Assembly (NCBI RefSeq): GCF_012034935.1
Contig: NZ_JAATEN010000025.1
Coordinates: 31,702 to 95,701 of the forward strand
Source: Streptomyces zingiberis
GTDB lineage: Bacteria; Actinomycetota; Actinomycetes; Streptomycetales; Streptomycetaceae
Direction: 5' to 3'
DNA: 64,000 nucleotides
The number at the start of each line of letters is the position of its first letter. Positions within the stretch are counted from its first letter, which is position 1. Below are positions 17,915-26,303 of the stretch, piece by piece. A program made the position numbers and the translations under genes. Under the pieces are notes generated by a model. It had not been told where the DNA came from. It worked only from the letters and a program-made list of their open reading frames with translations, and did no database searches.

Positions 17915-18105
17915 CCCGGCCCGCCACCCGTACGGGTCACCGGCGCCCGCGTCCCCCAGGGGCACGGGCGCCGGGCCCGTTCAGGCCTTCCGGCCCCGCC
18001 GGGACGTCAGGCCCCGGCCGCACCGCCCCGCACCGCCGCGGGGCGCGCCCGATGACGGGCCACCTCACGGGCCACCTCGCGGAAGCGGCAACCCGCCCCA
18101 GCGGT

Positions 18106-19113
18106 TCAGGCGTTCGAGCCCACCCGGCCGCCCCGGGACGCCGCCGGCCGCCCCGGCACCGGCGCGGCGGGCGCGGCGCTCCGGAACACGCTCGGGCTGA
18201 CGCCCCGGACCCGTTTGAACGCCGCGCTGAAACCGAACGGGTCGGAGTACCCCACCGCGCGGGCGACCTCCGCGACCGTCGCGTCCTCCCGCTCGAGCAG
18301 CCGGTCCGCCGCCAGCGTCATGCGCCACCGGGTCAGATAGGCCAGCGGGGGTTCACCGACCAGCTCGGTGAACCGCTTCGCCAGCGTCGAACGCGACACC
18401 CCGGTACGCCCGGCCAGCGCGGCGACGGTCCACGGAGCCGCCGGATCGGCGTGCAGCAGGCGCAGCGCGTCGCCGACCACCGGGTCCCGCTGGGCGGCCC
18501 ACCAGGCGGGGGGCTCGCCACCCGGCCGGTCGAACCATTCGCGCAGGGTGCAGACCAGCATCCAGTCCAGCAGCCGGTCGAGCACGGCCTGCTGTCCCGG
18601 CGCGTCGACGCCGACCTCGGCCGCGAGGTGGTCCAGCACGGCGTCGCCCGTGCCCCCGTCGTCCGCGCGCAGGACGACGGGGAGCGCGTCCAGCAGCCGC
18701 CGGCTGATCTCACCGCGCACGGGGTACGCGCCGACGATCAGGGTCGTCGCGCCGGGCGGCCCGGCTCCGTCCCCGCCGGGGCCGCCCTCGTCGTGCCAGC
18801 CGAGCCGGTGGCGGGTCCCGCCCTGCTCGGGCGTCGCGCAGCCCTCGCCGCACACGACCGGCTCGGCGCGGGTGCCCACCTCGTCGACGAAGGTGAACGT
18901 CCCCGGGCCGCGCACGACGACCGTCTCGCGGGCCCGCAGCGGCTCCGGCGGGTGGCCCTCGGGAACGATCCAGCCGGCCCCGGTGAGGACCGTGCACAGG
19001 GTCAGCGGCGCGCCGTCCACGAAGTGCAGGGCCCACGGCGGGGACAGCACCGAGCTGCCGAACAGCGAGCCGTGCGCCCGCACGCCACGGATCAGGTCAC
19101 TGAAGACGTCCAC
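18106..19113 (-). CDS. AraC-family transcriptional regulator
   Basis: A 335-aa regulator. The N-terminal ~200 residues are a cupin-type sensor domain with GAGWIVPEG and a Cys pair (VVCGEGCATPE) that could respond to redox or metal. The C-terminal DNA-binding domain has both helix-turn-helices: TVAALAGRTGVSRSTLAKRF and VAEVARAVGYSDPFGFSAAF, followed by GVSPSVFR. It is divergent from the NmrA-like reductase gene with only 103 bp between the starts, the standard layout for a regulator that controls its neighbour. It probably activates that gene in response to a small electrophile or quinone, which is inferred from the context only. Confidence 0.92.
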   Translation of the reverse strand: MDVFSDLIRGVRAHGSLFGSSVLSPPWALHFVDGAPLTLCTVLTGAGWIVPEGHPPEPLRARETVVVRGPGTFTFVDEVGTRAEPVVCGEGCATPEQGGTRHRLGWHDEGGPGGDGAGPPGATTLIVGAYPVRGEISRRLLDALPVVLRADDGGTGDAVLDHLAAEVGVDAPGQQAVLDRLLDWMLVCTLREWFDRPGGEPPAWWAAQRDPVVGDALRLLHADPAAPWTVAALAGRTGVSRSTLAKRFTELVGEPPLAYLTRWRMTLAADRLLEREDATVAEVARAVGYSDPFGFSAAFKRVRGVSPSVFRSAAPAAPVPGRPAASRGGRVGSNA

Positions 19114-19162
19114 CCCGCAGAGGATACGGCGAATACCGCACCCGGCGGACGAACGGACAGGC

Positions 19163-19187
19163 GATCCGGTGTATCACCTATGGGATC
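19163..19187. promoter_or_regulatory. Nested inverted repeats between araC-type gene and reductase gene
   Basis: GGTG-TAT-CACC lies within outer arms GATCC and GGATC in the 103-bp divergent promoter region. It is a candidate operator for the AraC-type regulator, on symmetry and position alone. Confidence 0.35.
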
Positions 19188-19216
19188 GTCCGAACCGGCC
19201 CGGTTGAATCGGTCCC

Positions 19217-20050
19217 ATGGCCCACGACACCACTCTCGTCCTCGGCGCGACCGGCAAGACCGGCCGGCGGGTCGCCGCCCGGCTGCGGCTGCGCGGCACC
19301 CCGGTGCGGACCGCCTCCCGGTCGAGCCCGGCGCGCTTCGACTGGTCCGACCCCGGCGGCTGGGACGCGGTGCTGCGGGGCGTGGCCGCCGTGTACGTGG
19401 TACCCCCCACGGTGCCTGGCCCGGTGCACGAGTTCGTGGCGCGGGCCGCGGCCGCCGGGGTGCGGCGGCTGGTCCTGCTCTCCGGGCACGGCGCCGACTC
19501 CTGGGGCGACTCCCGGTTCGGGCTGGACATGCGCTCGGCCGAGGACGCCGTCCGCGGTTCGTCACTGGAGTGGACCGTCCTGCGGTCCTCGAACTTCGCC
19601 CAGAACTTCGACGAGGACGTCTTCCACGCCCCGCTGCTCGCCGGGGAACTGGCTCTCCCCGCCGGTGAGGTGCCCGAACCGTTCATCGACATCGAGGATG
19701 TCGCCGACGCCGCGGCCGCGGTGCTGACCGGGAGCGGGCACGCCGGCCGGATCTACGAGCTGACCGGCCCGCGGTCGATCACCTTCCCCGAGGCCGTCGA
19801 ACTGATCTCCCGGGCGTCCGGGCGCCCGCTCGCCTACCGGCGGATCCCGCCCGCCGAGTACGCCGCGAACCTGGTCGAACAGGGTCTGGGCGAGGAAGAC
19901 GCCGAACATGTCGCCGAGATGTTCGTGCTGATGGCGAGCGGCCTGCTCGCCGGGGCCACCGGCGACCTCGCCACCGTGCTGGGACGCGAACCCAGGACCT
20001 TCGAGGACTACGTCGTCCGCGCCGCGGCGGCGGGGGCCTGGGAGCGGTGA
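19217..20050 (+). CDS. NmrA-like NAD(P)H-binding oxidoreductase
   Basis: A 277-aa atypical short-chain dehydrogenase of the NmrA/QOR2 group. The N-terminus LVLGATGKTGRRVAARL is the Rossmann dinucleotide motif (GxxGxxG). It continues with AAGVRRLVLLSGHG and the loop WTVLRSSNFAQNF, typical of NmrA-like proteins. The canonical Tyr-Lys pair is absent, as usual in this group, which either reduces quinones or acts as a redox sensor. It ends in FEDYVVRAAAAGAW. Its AraC-type regulator is divergent. Start ATG is unambiguous. Confidence 0.9.
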   Translation: MAHDTTLVLGATGKTGRRVAARLRLRGTPVRTASRSSPARFDWSDPGGWDAVLRGVAAVYVVPPTVPGPVHEFVARAAAAGVRRLVLLSGHGADSWGDSRFGLDMRSAEDAVRGSSLEWTVLRSSNFAQNFDEDVFHAPLLAGELALPAGEVPEPFIDIEDVADAAAAVLTGSGHAGRIYELTGPRSITFPEAVELISRASGRPLAYRRIPPAEYAANLVEQGLGEEDAEHVAEMFVLMASGLLAGATGDLATVLGREPRTFEDYVVRAAAAGAWER

Positions 20051-20221
20051 CCACCGGCCTGCCCCGGCCCGTTCCGGCCAGCGGGGAACGGGCCGGCCGA
20101 AGCTCCGGCTCCTGTAGGAGGACCACCGGGCGGAGGGAGCCGGGGCGGAGAGACCACCCCGGCGCGGGCCGCCCCGGCTCACCACCGGCGAACGTTCCTT
20201 CCCGACCCGCGGGGTTCCCTC

Positions 20222-20281
20222 CGACGGGAGCCCACGGAATCCCACGGGAGCCACGGAATCCCAGGGCGTCCCAGGGCGTCC
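20222..20281. repeat. Short tandem repeats in the spacer before the PPOX gene
   Basis: A 19-20-bp motif (GGGAGCC...ACGGAATCCCA) occurs twice, followed by a 10-bp GGGCGTCCCA duplicate. The repeats end about 40 bp before the start of the downstream gene and might affect its leader RNA. Confidence 0.6.
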
Positions 20282-20323
20282 GACGACATCCGATTCTCCC
20301 CCTCACCGATACCGGAGGACACG

Positions 20324-20782
20324 ATGAGCACCCGTCCCGGCACCGGCACCCGCACGGACCCCGAAACCGCCGTACTGACCCCCGACGACCTGGAGTTCCT
20401 CCGGCGCCCGCTGTACGGATTCCTGACGGTGGCCGCGGGCCCGGTCCCGCCACAGCCCCGGCCGGTGTGGTTCGAGGCGACCGCCGAGGGCACCATCCAG
20501 CTGTTCACCGGCCCGGACACGCTCAAGGTGCGGCGCCTGCGCCGCGACCCCCGCGCCTCGATCGTCGTCGCCTCCCCCGTGGGCGAACGTGAGCGCTGGC
20601 TGTCCGTCGCCGGCCGCACCACGGTGGAACCCGAGGGAGGGCAGGAGCTGTGCGCCCGCCTTTTCGCGCGCTACTGGGATCTCGGCGATCCGGCCCGCGC
20701 GGAGGAACTCTCCGGGATGCCGGCCGAGGACTGGGTCCGGGTGGTCATCCACCCGGAGACGGTGCGCCGGTTCCAGAACTGA
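20324..20782 (+). CDS. Pyridoxamine 5'-phosphate oxidase-fold (F420/FMN) protein
   Basis: A 152-aa split-barrel flavin/F420-binding protein; ATG follows GGAGGACACG. The fold is seen in LRRPLYGFLTVAAG, PRPVWFEATAEGTIQLFTG, KVRRLRRDPRASIVVASP and RWLSVAGRTTVEP, ending WVRVVIHPETVRRF. The K-x-R-x-L-R-x-D-P-R segment is the phosphate-contact motif of the F420-dependent reductase branch. It probably reduces small substrates or handles flavins. Monocistronic. The 274-bp spacer that follows, up to the aldo-keto reductase stop, shows no gene. Confidence 0.88.
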   Translation: MSTRPGTGTRTDPETAVLTPDDLEFLRRPLYGFLTVAAGPVPPQPRPVWFEATAEGTIQLFTGPDTLKVRRLRRDPRASIVVASPVGERERWLSVAGRTTVEPEGGQELCARLFARYWDLGDPARAEELSGMPAEDWVRVVIHPETVRRFQN

Positions 20783-21056
20783 GCCTCCTCGAGCGCCTGG
20801 TCACGTGCGCCGCCAGGCGGTGACGTCGGCGGAGGCGCTGAGGGCACACAGGTGAGCCCGTCGAAGTGCCGGGGTGCCGGGGCGTTGTCCGGACCCTGCG
20901 GGAGGTCGCTCCGTTCACACCGGAACCGGATCCCCACGGCGCCGCTCCGCAACAGACCGACGCGGGGCGCGCCGGGACGGCCACCCCGGCCACCCGGCCC
21001 GCCGCCGGGTCCGGACCGCCGGCCGTCTGGCTGTCATCGGAAAAGGGGGCCGCGGG

Positions 21057-22070
21057 TCACGCGCCGTCCGGCAGCGGGGCTGCCGGGTCGAGCAGGTCGG
21101 CGGCGCGGAGGTCGTGCCAGAAGGCGGCGGGGATCTCCTCGCGCAGGGCGCCGAGGTCCTCGGCGATACGGGAAGGGCGGGTGGCGCCGGGGATCGCGGC
21201 GGCGGTGGCCGGGTGGGCGAGCGCGAACTGGAGTGCGGCGGCCTTGACGGATACGCCGTGCCGCCCGGTCAGTTCGCGGATGCGCCGGACGGTCTCCAGG
21301 ATGTGCGCCGGGGCCTCCTGGTACTCGAAGTGGGCGCCCCCGGCCAGGACGCCGGAGTTGTAGGGGCCGCCGACGACCATGTCGACACCCTGGTCCTGCG
21401 CCGCGGGCAGCAGCCGCTGAAGCGCCTGGCGGTGGTCCAGCAGGGTGTAACGGCCGGCCAGCAGGAACCCGTCGGGTCGCGGTTCGTCCAGGGCGAGGGT
21501 GAGCTCGACGGGCTCCACCCGGTTGACGCCCAGACCCCAGGCCTTGATCACGCCCTGGTCGCGCAGATCGTCCAGGACCCGGAAGGCACCGGTGCGGGCG
21601 GTCTCGAACTGGGCGAGCCAGCGGTCGCCGTGGAAGTCCTGGGCGATGTCGTGCACCCAGACGATGTCCAGCCGGTCGGTGCGCAGCCGCTCCAGGCTGT
21701 CCTCGATGGAGCGTTTGGTCGCGTCGGCGCTGTAGTCGTCGACCACCTTGTTGGGGTGGCCGTGTGCGAACAAGCCGCCCTTCTCGCCGAGTTCGCGGGC
21801 CGCCGGGTCCTCCTCCTCGTCGAGGACGACGCGGCCGACCTTCGTCGAGAGGAGGTAGGAGTCCCGGGGCCGCTGGGCCAGCAGTTCGCCGAGCCGGATC
21901 TCGGCCAGGCCCGCGCCGTAGAAGGGTGCGGTGTCGTAGTAGCGGATGCCCTGGTCCCAGGCGGCCCGGAGGGTCGCCTGCGCCTCGTCCTCGGGGATGG
22001 CGCGGAACATGTTGCCCATGGGGGCGGTGCCGAAGCCCAGCGGCCCGGGCAGCAGGTGAGTGAGGCTCAT
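21057..22070 (-). CDS. Aldo/keto reductase
   Basis: A 337-aa NADPH-dependent reductase. All catalytic positions are visible: Asp and Tyr in YYDTAPFYG, Lys in LLSTKVGR, His in IVWVHD. The cofactor region is ALAHPATAAAIPGATRPSRI. The group resembles L-fucose/galactose dehydrogenase-like aldo-keto reductases (FAHGHPNKVVDDYSAD, GGPYNSGVLAGG). ATG 22070 follows GGGAG; TTG 22073 is an alternative. The promoter carries TTGCA repeats like those in front of the marR gene, suggesting control by that MarR protein. The adjacent SDR gene is co-directional and 208 bp upstream of it. Confidence 0.93.
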   Translation of the reverse strand: MSLTHLLPGPLGFGTAPMGNMFRAIPEDEAQATLRAAWDQGIRYYDTAPFYGAGLAEIRLGELLAQRPRDSYLLSTKVGRVVLDEEEDPAARELGEKGGLFAHGHPNKVVDDYSADATKRSIEDSLERLRTDRLDIVWVHDIAQDFHGDRWLAQFETARTGAFRVLDDLRDQGVIKAWGLGVNRVEPVELTLALDEPRPDGFLLAGRYTLLDHRQALQRLLPAAQDQGVDMVVGGPYNSGVLAGGAHFEYQEAPAHILETVRRIRELTGRHGVSVKAAALQFALAHPATAAAIPGATRPSRIAEDLGALREEIPAAFWHDLRAADLLDPAAPLPDGA

Positions 22071-22164
22071 CAAGAGAACTCCCTTGGGTGCGTGGTAGAT
22101 GGCGCGTGATGCGTGGCGCGGAGCTGCCCGGCCCTTCTTCGGGGGACCCCGTGCAGCCTTTTAC

Positions 22165-22206
22165 TTGCAGACGACGGTAGTTGCACGCGCCGCCGCATGC
22201 AAAGGT
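22165..22206. promoter_or_regulatory. TTGCA repeat, candidate MarR operator before the aldo/keto reductase
   Basis: TTGCA occurs at 22165-22169 and 22181-22185, followed by ATGCAAA at 22197-22203. The block TTGCA-G-ACG...GG...TTGCA-C-GCG aligns with one in front of the marR gene (23417-23443). It lies about 95 bp upstream of the aldo/keto reductase start. Confidence 0.5.
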
Positions 22207-22278
22207 GCGTCGCAGCCGCTGATGAGGCGGTGCCCCGCTGGGGCCGGGGGCCCGGGAATCGGGCGGCTGCCGGGCCGT

Positions 22279-23073
22279 TCAGGGCAGGATCGCGTCGACG
22301 TGGCCGCCGTCGACGCGCAGGGCGCCGCCGGTGGTCGCGGACGCGTAGGGCGAGGCGAGGTAGACGACCATGTGGGCGATCTCCTCGGGTTCGATGAGGC
22401 GCTGGATCAAGGACTGCGGGCGGTGCTTGATCATGAACTCACGCTGCGCCTCGTCCCAGGTCGACGCGTCGCCGACCAGCTCGCGAATGAAGTCCTCGAC
22501 GCCGCCGGTGTGGGTCGGGCCGGCGATGACGGAGTTGACGGTCACCCCCGTACCGGCGGCCTCTTTGGCGAAGCCGCGGCTGACGGCGAGCAGCGAGGTC
22601 TTGGTCATGCCGTAGTGGATCATCTCGGCGGGGATGACCACGGCCGAGTCGCTGGCCAGGTTGAGGACGCGGCCCCAGCCCCGTTCCGTCATGCCGGGCA
22701 GATAGGCGCGGATGAGCCGGACGGCGGAGAGGACGTTCACCTCGAAGTAGCGGCGCCACTCGGCGTCATCGATCTCCAGCGGGGCGGCGGAGCCGAAGAT
22801 GCCGAGGTTGTTGACCAGGATGTCGGGGGTGGGGACGGCCTCCACCACGGCTGCGGCGCCCTCCTCGGTCGCCAGATCGCCCACGGCCGCGAGGACGTCG
22901 TCGCTGCCGGAGTCGGCGCGTACCCGGTCCACCGCTTCCGTGACGCGCTCCGCGCTCCGGCCGTTGACGGCCACGCGGGCCCCTGCGCGGGCGAGGCCGA
23001 CGGCGATGGCGTATCCGATGCCCTGGGTGGAGCCGGTGACCAGGGCGGTGCGGCCGGAAAGATCGATCTGCAC
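22279..23073 (-). CDS. Short-chain dehydrogenase/reductase
   Basis: A 264-aa classical SDR. The GTG start at 23073 lies eight bases after AGGAGG; the open frame extends upstream but without a site. Motifs: TGSTQGIGYAIAVGLARAG (cofactor), NNLGIFGSA in the NNAG position, Ser in NLASDSAV, and the catalytic YGMTK. The C-terminus has EPEEIAHMVVYLASPYASATTGGALRVDGGHVD. It probably oxidises or reduces a small alcohol/ketone with NAD(P). It lies in the MarR-flanked redox cluster and is followed by the aldo/keto reductase on the same strand. Confidence 0.93.
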   Translation of the reverse strand: MQIDLSGRTALVTGSTQGIGYAIAVGLARAGARVAVNGRSAERVTEAVDRVRADSGSDDVLAAVGDLATEEGAAAVVEAVPTPDILVNNLGIFGSAAPLEIDDAEWRRYFEVNVLSAVRLIRAYLPGMTERGWGRVLNLASDSAVVIPAEMIHYGMTKTSLLAVSRGFAKEAAGTGVTVNSVIAGPTHTGGVEDFIRELVGDASTWDEAQREFMIKHRPQSLIQRLIEPEEIAHMVVYLASPYASATTGGALRVDGGHVDAILP

Positions 23074-23219
23074 GAGGGATTCCTCCTGTTGCGGGTGTGT
23101 CGCCGTACGGCGGTTCGCCGTCCGCGTGCGCCCGTCCCTGTGATGCGAGGGACGGGACGGGCGCACGGGGTGTTCGAGGGGCGGGTTGGGCCGGGAAGCG
23201 GTAGCTGGGAGTGGGCCGT

Positions 23220-23381
23220 TCAGAGGGTGTGGAGCGCGGTCCGGGCGAAGTCGTGGTCCTGCTCGGGGGCGCCGCCACCGAGCCCGGCGGCACCGATGGG
23301 CTGACCGTCGCGGTGGACGGGGACCCCGCCTGCGATGAGCTGCGGGGGCTTGCCCGGCGCGGGCGGTGAGTCCGGGGCATG
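23220..23381 (-). pseudogene. GlcG/HbpS-family remnant (C-terminal end)
   Basis: In one minus-strand frame ending at TGA 23220 the translation PQLIAGGVPVHRDGQPIGAA followed by GLGGGAPEQDHDFARTALHTL matches the C-terminus of GlcG/HbpS (DUF336) heme-binding proteins. About 50 residues of a normal ~140 remain. The upstream part runs into the marR promoter, with no plausible start. Such proteins often accompany reductases of the kind found next door. I judge it a decayed gene truncated when the marR region was joined here. Confidence 0.6.
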
Positions 23382-23406
23382 AAGGTGCGTCCGCGCTTAA
23401 CCAGCG

Positions 23407-23443
23407 GCAACAATAATTGCATACGCGGGATAATTGCAAGCGC
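23407..23443. promoter_or_regulatory. TTGCA direct repeats, candidate MarR autoregulatory operator
   Basis: ATAATTGCA occurs at 23413-23421 and 23430-23438 (17-bp period) in an AT-rich island, with GCAA/TTGC symmetry on the left. It is 90-115 bp upstream of the marR start and shares its layout with the site before the aldo/keto reductase. Confidence 0.55.
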
Positions 23444-23528
23444 GGATACAGTGAGCCACGTGATATGCCCGGCAGCCCCCTGCGGGCGCGGCGCCACCGT
23501 TCGCACGACCCGACCGAGGGAGCTGATC

Positions 23529-23996
23529 ATGACCGCCACCGACCCGGCGATGACCGCACTGGCGCACCGCTGGTCGGCCCTCTCGCTGCTGCACGGCCGC
23601 ATCGAGAGCCGCGTCGGACGCGTACTCCAGGCGGGGCACAAGCTGAGCGCGCGCGAGTACTCGCTGCTGGACGTGCTCAGCCGGCAGCACGACGGCGAGG
23701 GCGGCCACCTTCAGATGCGTCAGGTCGCCGACTCCGTCGTGCTCAGCCAGAGCGCCACCACACGGCTGGTGACCCGGCTGGAAGAGCGCGGGCTGCTCTC
23801 GCGCTATCTGTGTCCCACCGACCGCCGGGGTATCTACACCGATGTGACGGAGGCCGGCCTGCGCCTGCTGGACGAGGCACGCCCCACCCACAACACCGCT
23901 CTGAGCGAAGCCCTGGACGAGGCCGCCGGGGATCCCGCGCTCGCCCCCCTCGTCAAGGCCGTCCGTGAGCTGCCGGGCGCGATCCAGCCGGCATGA
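23529..23996 (+). CDS. MarR-family transcriptional regulator
   Basis: A 155-aa winged-helix dimeric regulator; ATG follows GGGAGCTGATC. The winged helix is clear: KLSAREYSLLDVLSR, then LQMRQVADSVVLSQSATTRLVTRLEERGLLSRYLC (recognition helix) and the wing DRRGIYTDVTEAGLRLL. Terminal helices provide the dimer interface. MarR proteins repress neighbouring genes until a phenolic or oxidant ligand binds. It is divergent from the SDR and aldo/keto reductase genes. Matching TTGCA motifs at both promoters make those the likely targets. Confidence 0.93.
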   Translation: MTATDPAMTALAHRWSALSLLHGRIESRVGRVLQAGHKLSAREYSLLDVLSRQHDGEGGHLQMRQVADSVVLSQSATTRLVTRLEERGLLSRYLCPTDRRGIYTDVTEAGLRLLDEARPTHNTALSEALDEAAGDPALAPLVKAVRELPGAIQPA

Positions 23997-24262
23997 GCCG
24001 GTGCGCCCGGGCGACGGCGGTGATCCGGCCCGGGGGAGCGGGGGCGTGCCGGTGATCGTCTCCCGGTCCGCCCCTGTGGCCGGCGGGCTCGTCCCGCGCG
24101 GCCGTGGGGAAGCGGAGGCCCCACGGCCCCGCGTGTCCGCCCGCGCTGCCCCACGGCCCCGCTGTTCGCCCGCGCTCCGCGGGTCCGCTCGTTTCGCCCG
24201 GGAACGCCCGGGTACGCGGTGGACGCACCGCGAACATGTGACGTGAGAGGACGTGGAGAAAC

Positions 24263-24805
24263 GTGAAGGTCGCTTTCCTCGTGGCCCCGGAAGGAGTCGA
24301 GCAGGTCGAGCTGACGGAGCCCTGGCAGGCGGTGAAGGACGCCGGCTGGACCCCGGAGCTGGTCTCCACCGACCCCGGCGAGATCCAGGGGTTCAACCAC
24401 CTGGACAAGGCCGACACCTTCCCGGTGGACAAGACGCTCGCGGACGCCTCCGCCGGTGACTACATCGGACTGGTCCTGCCGGGCGGCGTCGCCAACCCCG
24501 ACTTCCTGCGCATGAAGCCGGACGCCGTGGCGTTCACCAAGAGCTTCTTCGACGCGGGCAAGCCGGTGGCCGCGATCTGCCACGCGCCGTGGACCCTGGT
24601 CGAGGCCGACGTGCTCCGGGGCCGGAAGCTCACCTCCTGGCCCAGCCTGGAGACCGACATCCGCAACGCGGGCGGCACCTGGGTCGACGAGCAGCTCCAG
24701 ATCTGCACCGAGGGCCCCAACACGCTGATCACCAGCCGTAAGCCGGACGACCTCAAGGCGTTCAACCAGGGGTTCGTCGACGAGTTCCGCAAGGCGGCCG
24801 GCTGA
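24263..24805 (+). CDS. DJ-1/PfpI-family protein (type 1 glutamine amidotransferase fold)
   Basis: A 180-aa PfpI/YhbO-like protein with a GTG start behind GGAG. The nucleophile elbow AAICHAPW contains Cys106 and His107. A Glu in the N-terminal PEGVEQVELTEPW segment and GLVLPGGVANPDFLR complete the family signature. Members act as stress-induced protein deglycases/chaperones or cysteine peptidases, usually as oligomers. It fits the surrounding stress/redox genes but shows no operon link to them. Confidence 0.92.
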   Translation: MKVAFLVAPEGVEQVELTEPWQAVKDAGWTPELVSTDPGEIQGFNHLDKADTFPVDKTLADASAGDYIGLVLPGGVANPDFLRMKPDAVAFTKSFFDAGKPVAAICHAPWTLVEADVLRGRKLTSWPSLETDIRNAGGTWVDEQLQICTEGPNTLITSRKPDDLKAFNQGFVDEFRKAAG

Positions 24806-25057
24806 CGGGCACGGCATCCTCTCCCGGCGAGCCCGGGTGCCCCTCCCCGCCGGTACCGCCGTGGATCGCGCGCCGGGTCACCACCACCGAGGTGACCCGG
24901 CGCCGTCGTGCCCGGGAGGCCCGCGCCGCCCGACCGGGCACGTGTTCCCGTGGGGCGGGCCCGGTCTCCGTCCGGTCCTCGCACTGTTCGAGCCCTGTCC
25001 GGCCGCGTATGGCGCGGCTAGGCTGACCGGGTGACGTGGACCGGGAGGAGCAAGGGC

Positions 25058-25297
25058 ATGGCCGACACCCCCACACCCCGGGCGGGGTCCGGCCGGCCGA
25101 AGCCGCGGCCCGATCTCACGGATGCCACCTGGGAGTCCAGCAGTGAGGGCAGGGGCGATGTCCAGATCGCCTTCGTCGAGGGCTTCGTCGCCATGCGCGA
25201 CCGCCGTGACACCGACGGGCCCGCGCTCGTCTTCACCCCGGGGGAGTGGCGGGCTTTCGTCCTCGGCGCCCGGGACGGCGAGTTCGACCTGGGCTGA
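25058..25297 (+). CDS. DUF397 protein
   Basis: A 79-aa protein of the DUF397 family, very abundant in streptomycetes. ATG 25058 is preceded by GGGAGGAG. Features seen are TWESSSEGRGDVQIAFVEGFVAMRD and ALVFTPGEWRAFVLGARDGEFDLG, the family core. DUF397 proteins usually sit beside a helix-turn-helix regulator of the BldB/WhiJ type and act as its partner. Here no such regulator is adjacent, so this is an orphan copy. Confidence 0.9.
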   Translation: MADTPTPRAGSGRPKPRPDLTDATWESSSEGRGDVQIAFVEGFVAMRDRRDTDGPALVFTPGEWRAFVLGARDGEFDLG

Positions 25298-25481
25298 GGG
25301 CCCGGAGACCCGGTGCTTCCGGCTGCGTGATTCCCGCCGGCCGGGCCGGCGGATCCGTTCTCCCCGTGACATCACCACCGGCGAACATCCGTCACTCGGC
25401 TTCCGCCGTCGCCGGCCGGCGCGTGGAGGGACGGTCCGCCGCCCGTCCGGCCCGCCCCCGCTCGGCGTGCGAGCGCGCCGC

Positions 25482-26303
25482 TCACACCAGCACCACGCAC
25501 CCCCGCCGCTCCAGCACCGCCACCACGGGATCGCCCACGGCCACCCCGGTCCAGCGCAGGTCCAGCTTCTCCAGGGACGGCATCCGGCCGAGCCAGTCCG
25601 GCAGGACGCGTACCGGGTTGGCGCGCAGATCGAGATGGCGCAGGAGCGGCAGCGCGGCCATCGCGTCCGGCAGGGCCGCCACCTGGTTCTCCCGCAGCTC
25701 CAGATGGCGCAGTTCGGTGAGCGCGCCGAGGGAGGAGGGCAGGGCGGTCAGGCGGTTGCCGCCGAGCCACAGCTCGCGCAGGTCCCGCAGGGACCCGGTC
25801 GAGGCGGGCAGGGCCGTGAGCCGGCAGTCCCGCACCCGCAGCTCCACCAGGCCCCGCATCGCGCCCAGATCCCCCGGGAGCGCGACGAGCGGATTCTCGC
25901 CCACGTTGAGATAACGGAGCGCGGCCAGCCGGGTCAGGGAGCGCGGCAGCGCCGTCAGCCGGTTGGCGTGGAGGTAGAGGCAGCGGGTCAGGCCCGTCAG
26001 CTCCCCCAGTTCCTCGGGCAGCGCGGTGAGGGCGTTGTGGCCGAGGTCCAGCGTGTGCAGCCGCCGCAGCCGGCCGACGCGCGGGGAGAGCGACGTCAGC
26101 CCGTTCTCGGCGAGGATCAGCGCCCGAAGATCCGTGCGGTCCCACACCCCGGCGGGGACGGAACCCAGGTCGCGCCGCCACAGGTTGAGCGTGCCCGGCG
26201 GGGCCGGCCCGTCGTACGCGCCACCCGGGCGGGCGGGCAGACCCCGTGGGACGGCGGACGGCCAACGGGGGCTGCCGTCGGAGGGCGGGTCGGTCAGGGC
26301 CAC
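25482..26303 (-). CDS. Leucine-rich-repeat protein
   Basis: A 273-aa protein made almost wholly of about nine 23-residue leucine-rich repeats (pattern LRxLxLxxNxLxxLPxxLGxL), from roughly residue 55 to 260. Consecutive units read LRALILAENGLTSLS, LHTLDLGHNALTALP, LRYLNVGENPLVALP and LRHLELRENQVAALP. There is no signal peptide or membrane helix, so a cytoplasmic protein-binding scaffold is likely. The GTG start at 26303 follows GGAAGGAG. LRR proteins are uncommon in Streptomyces and their partners are mostly unknown. Confidence 0.9.
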   Translation of the reverse strand: MALTDPPSDGSPRWPSAVPRGLPARPGGAYDGPAPPGTLNLWRRDLGSVPAGVWDRTDLRALILAENGLTSLSPRVGRLRRLHTLDLGHNALTALPEELGELTGLTRCLYLHANRLTALPRSLTRLAALRYLNVGENPLVALPGDLGAMRGLVELRVRDCRLTALPASTGSLRDLRELWLGGNRLTALPSSLGALTELRHLELRENQVAALPDAMAALPLLRHLDLRANPVRVLPDWLGRMPSLEKLDLRWTGVAVGDPVVAVLERRGCVVLV

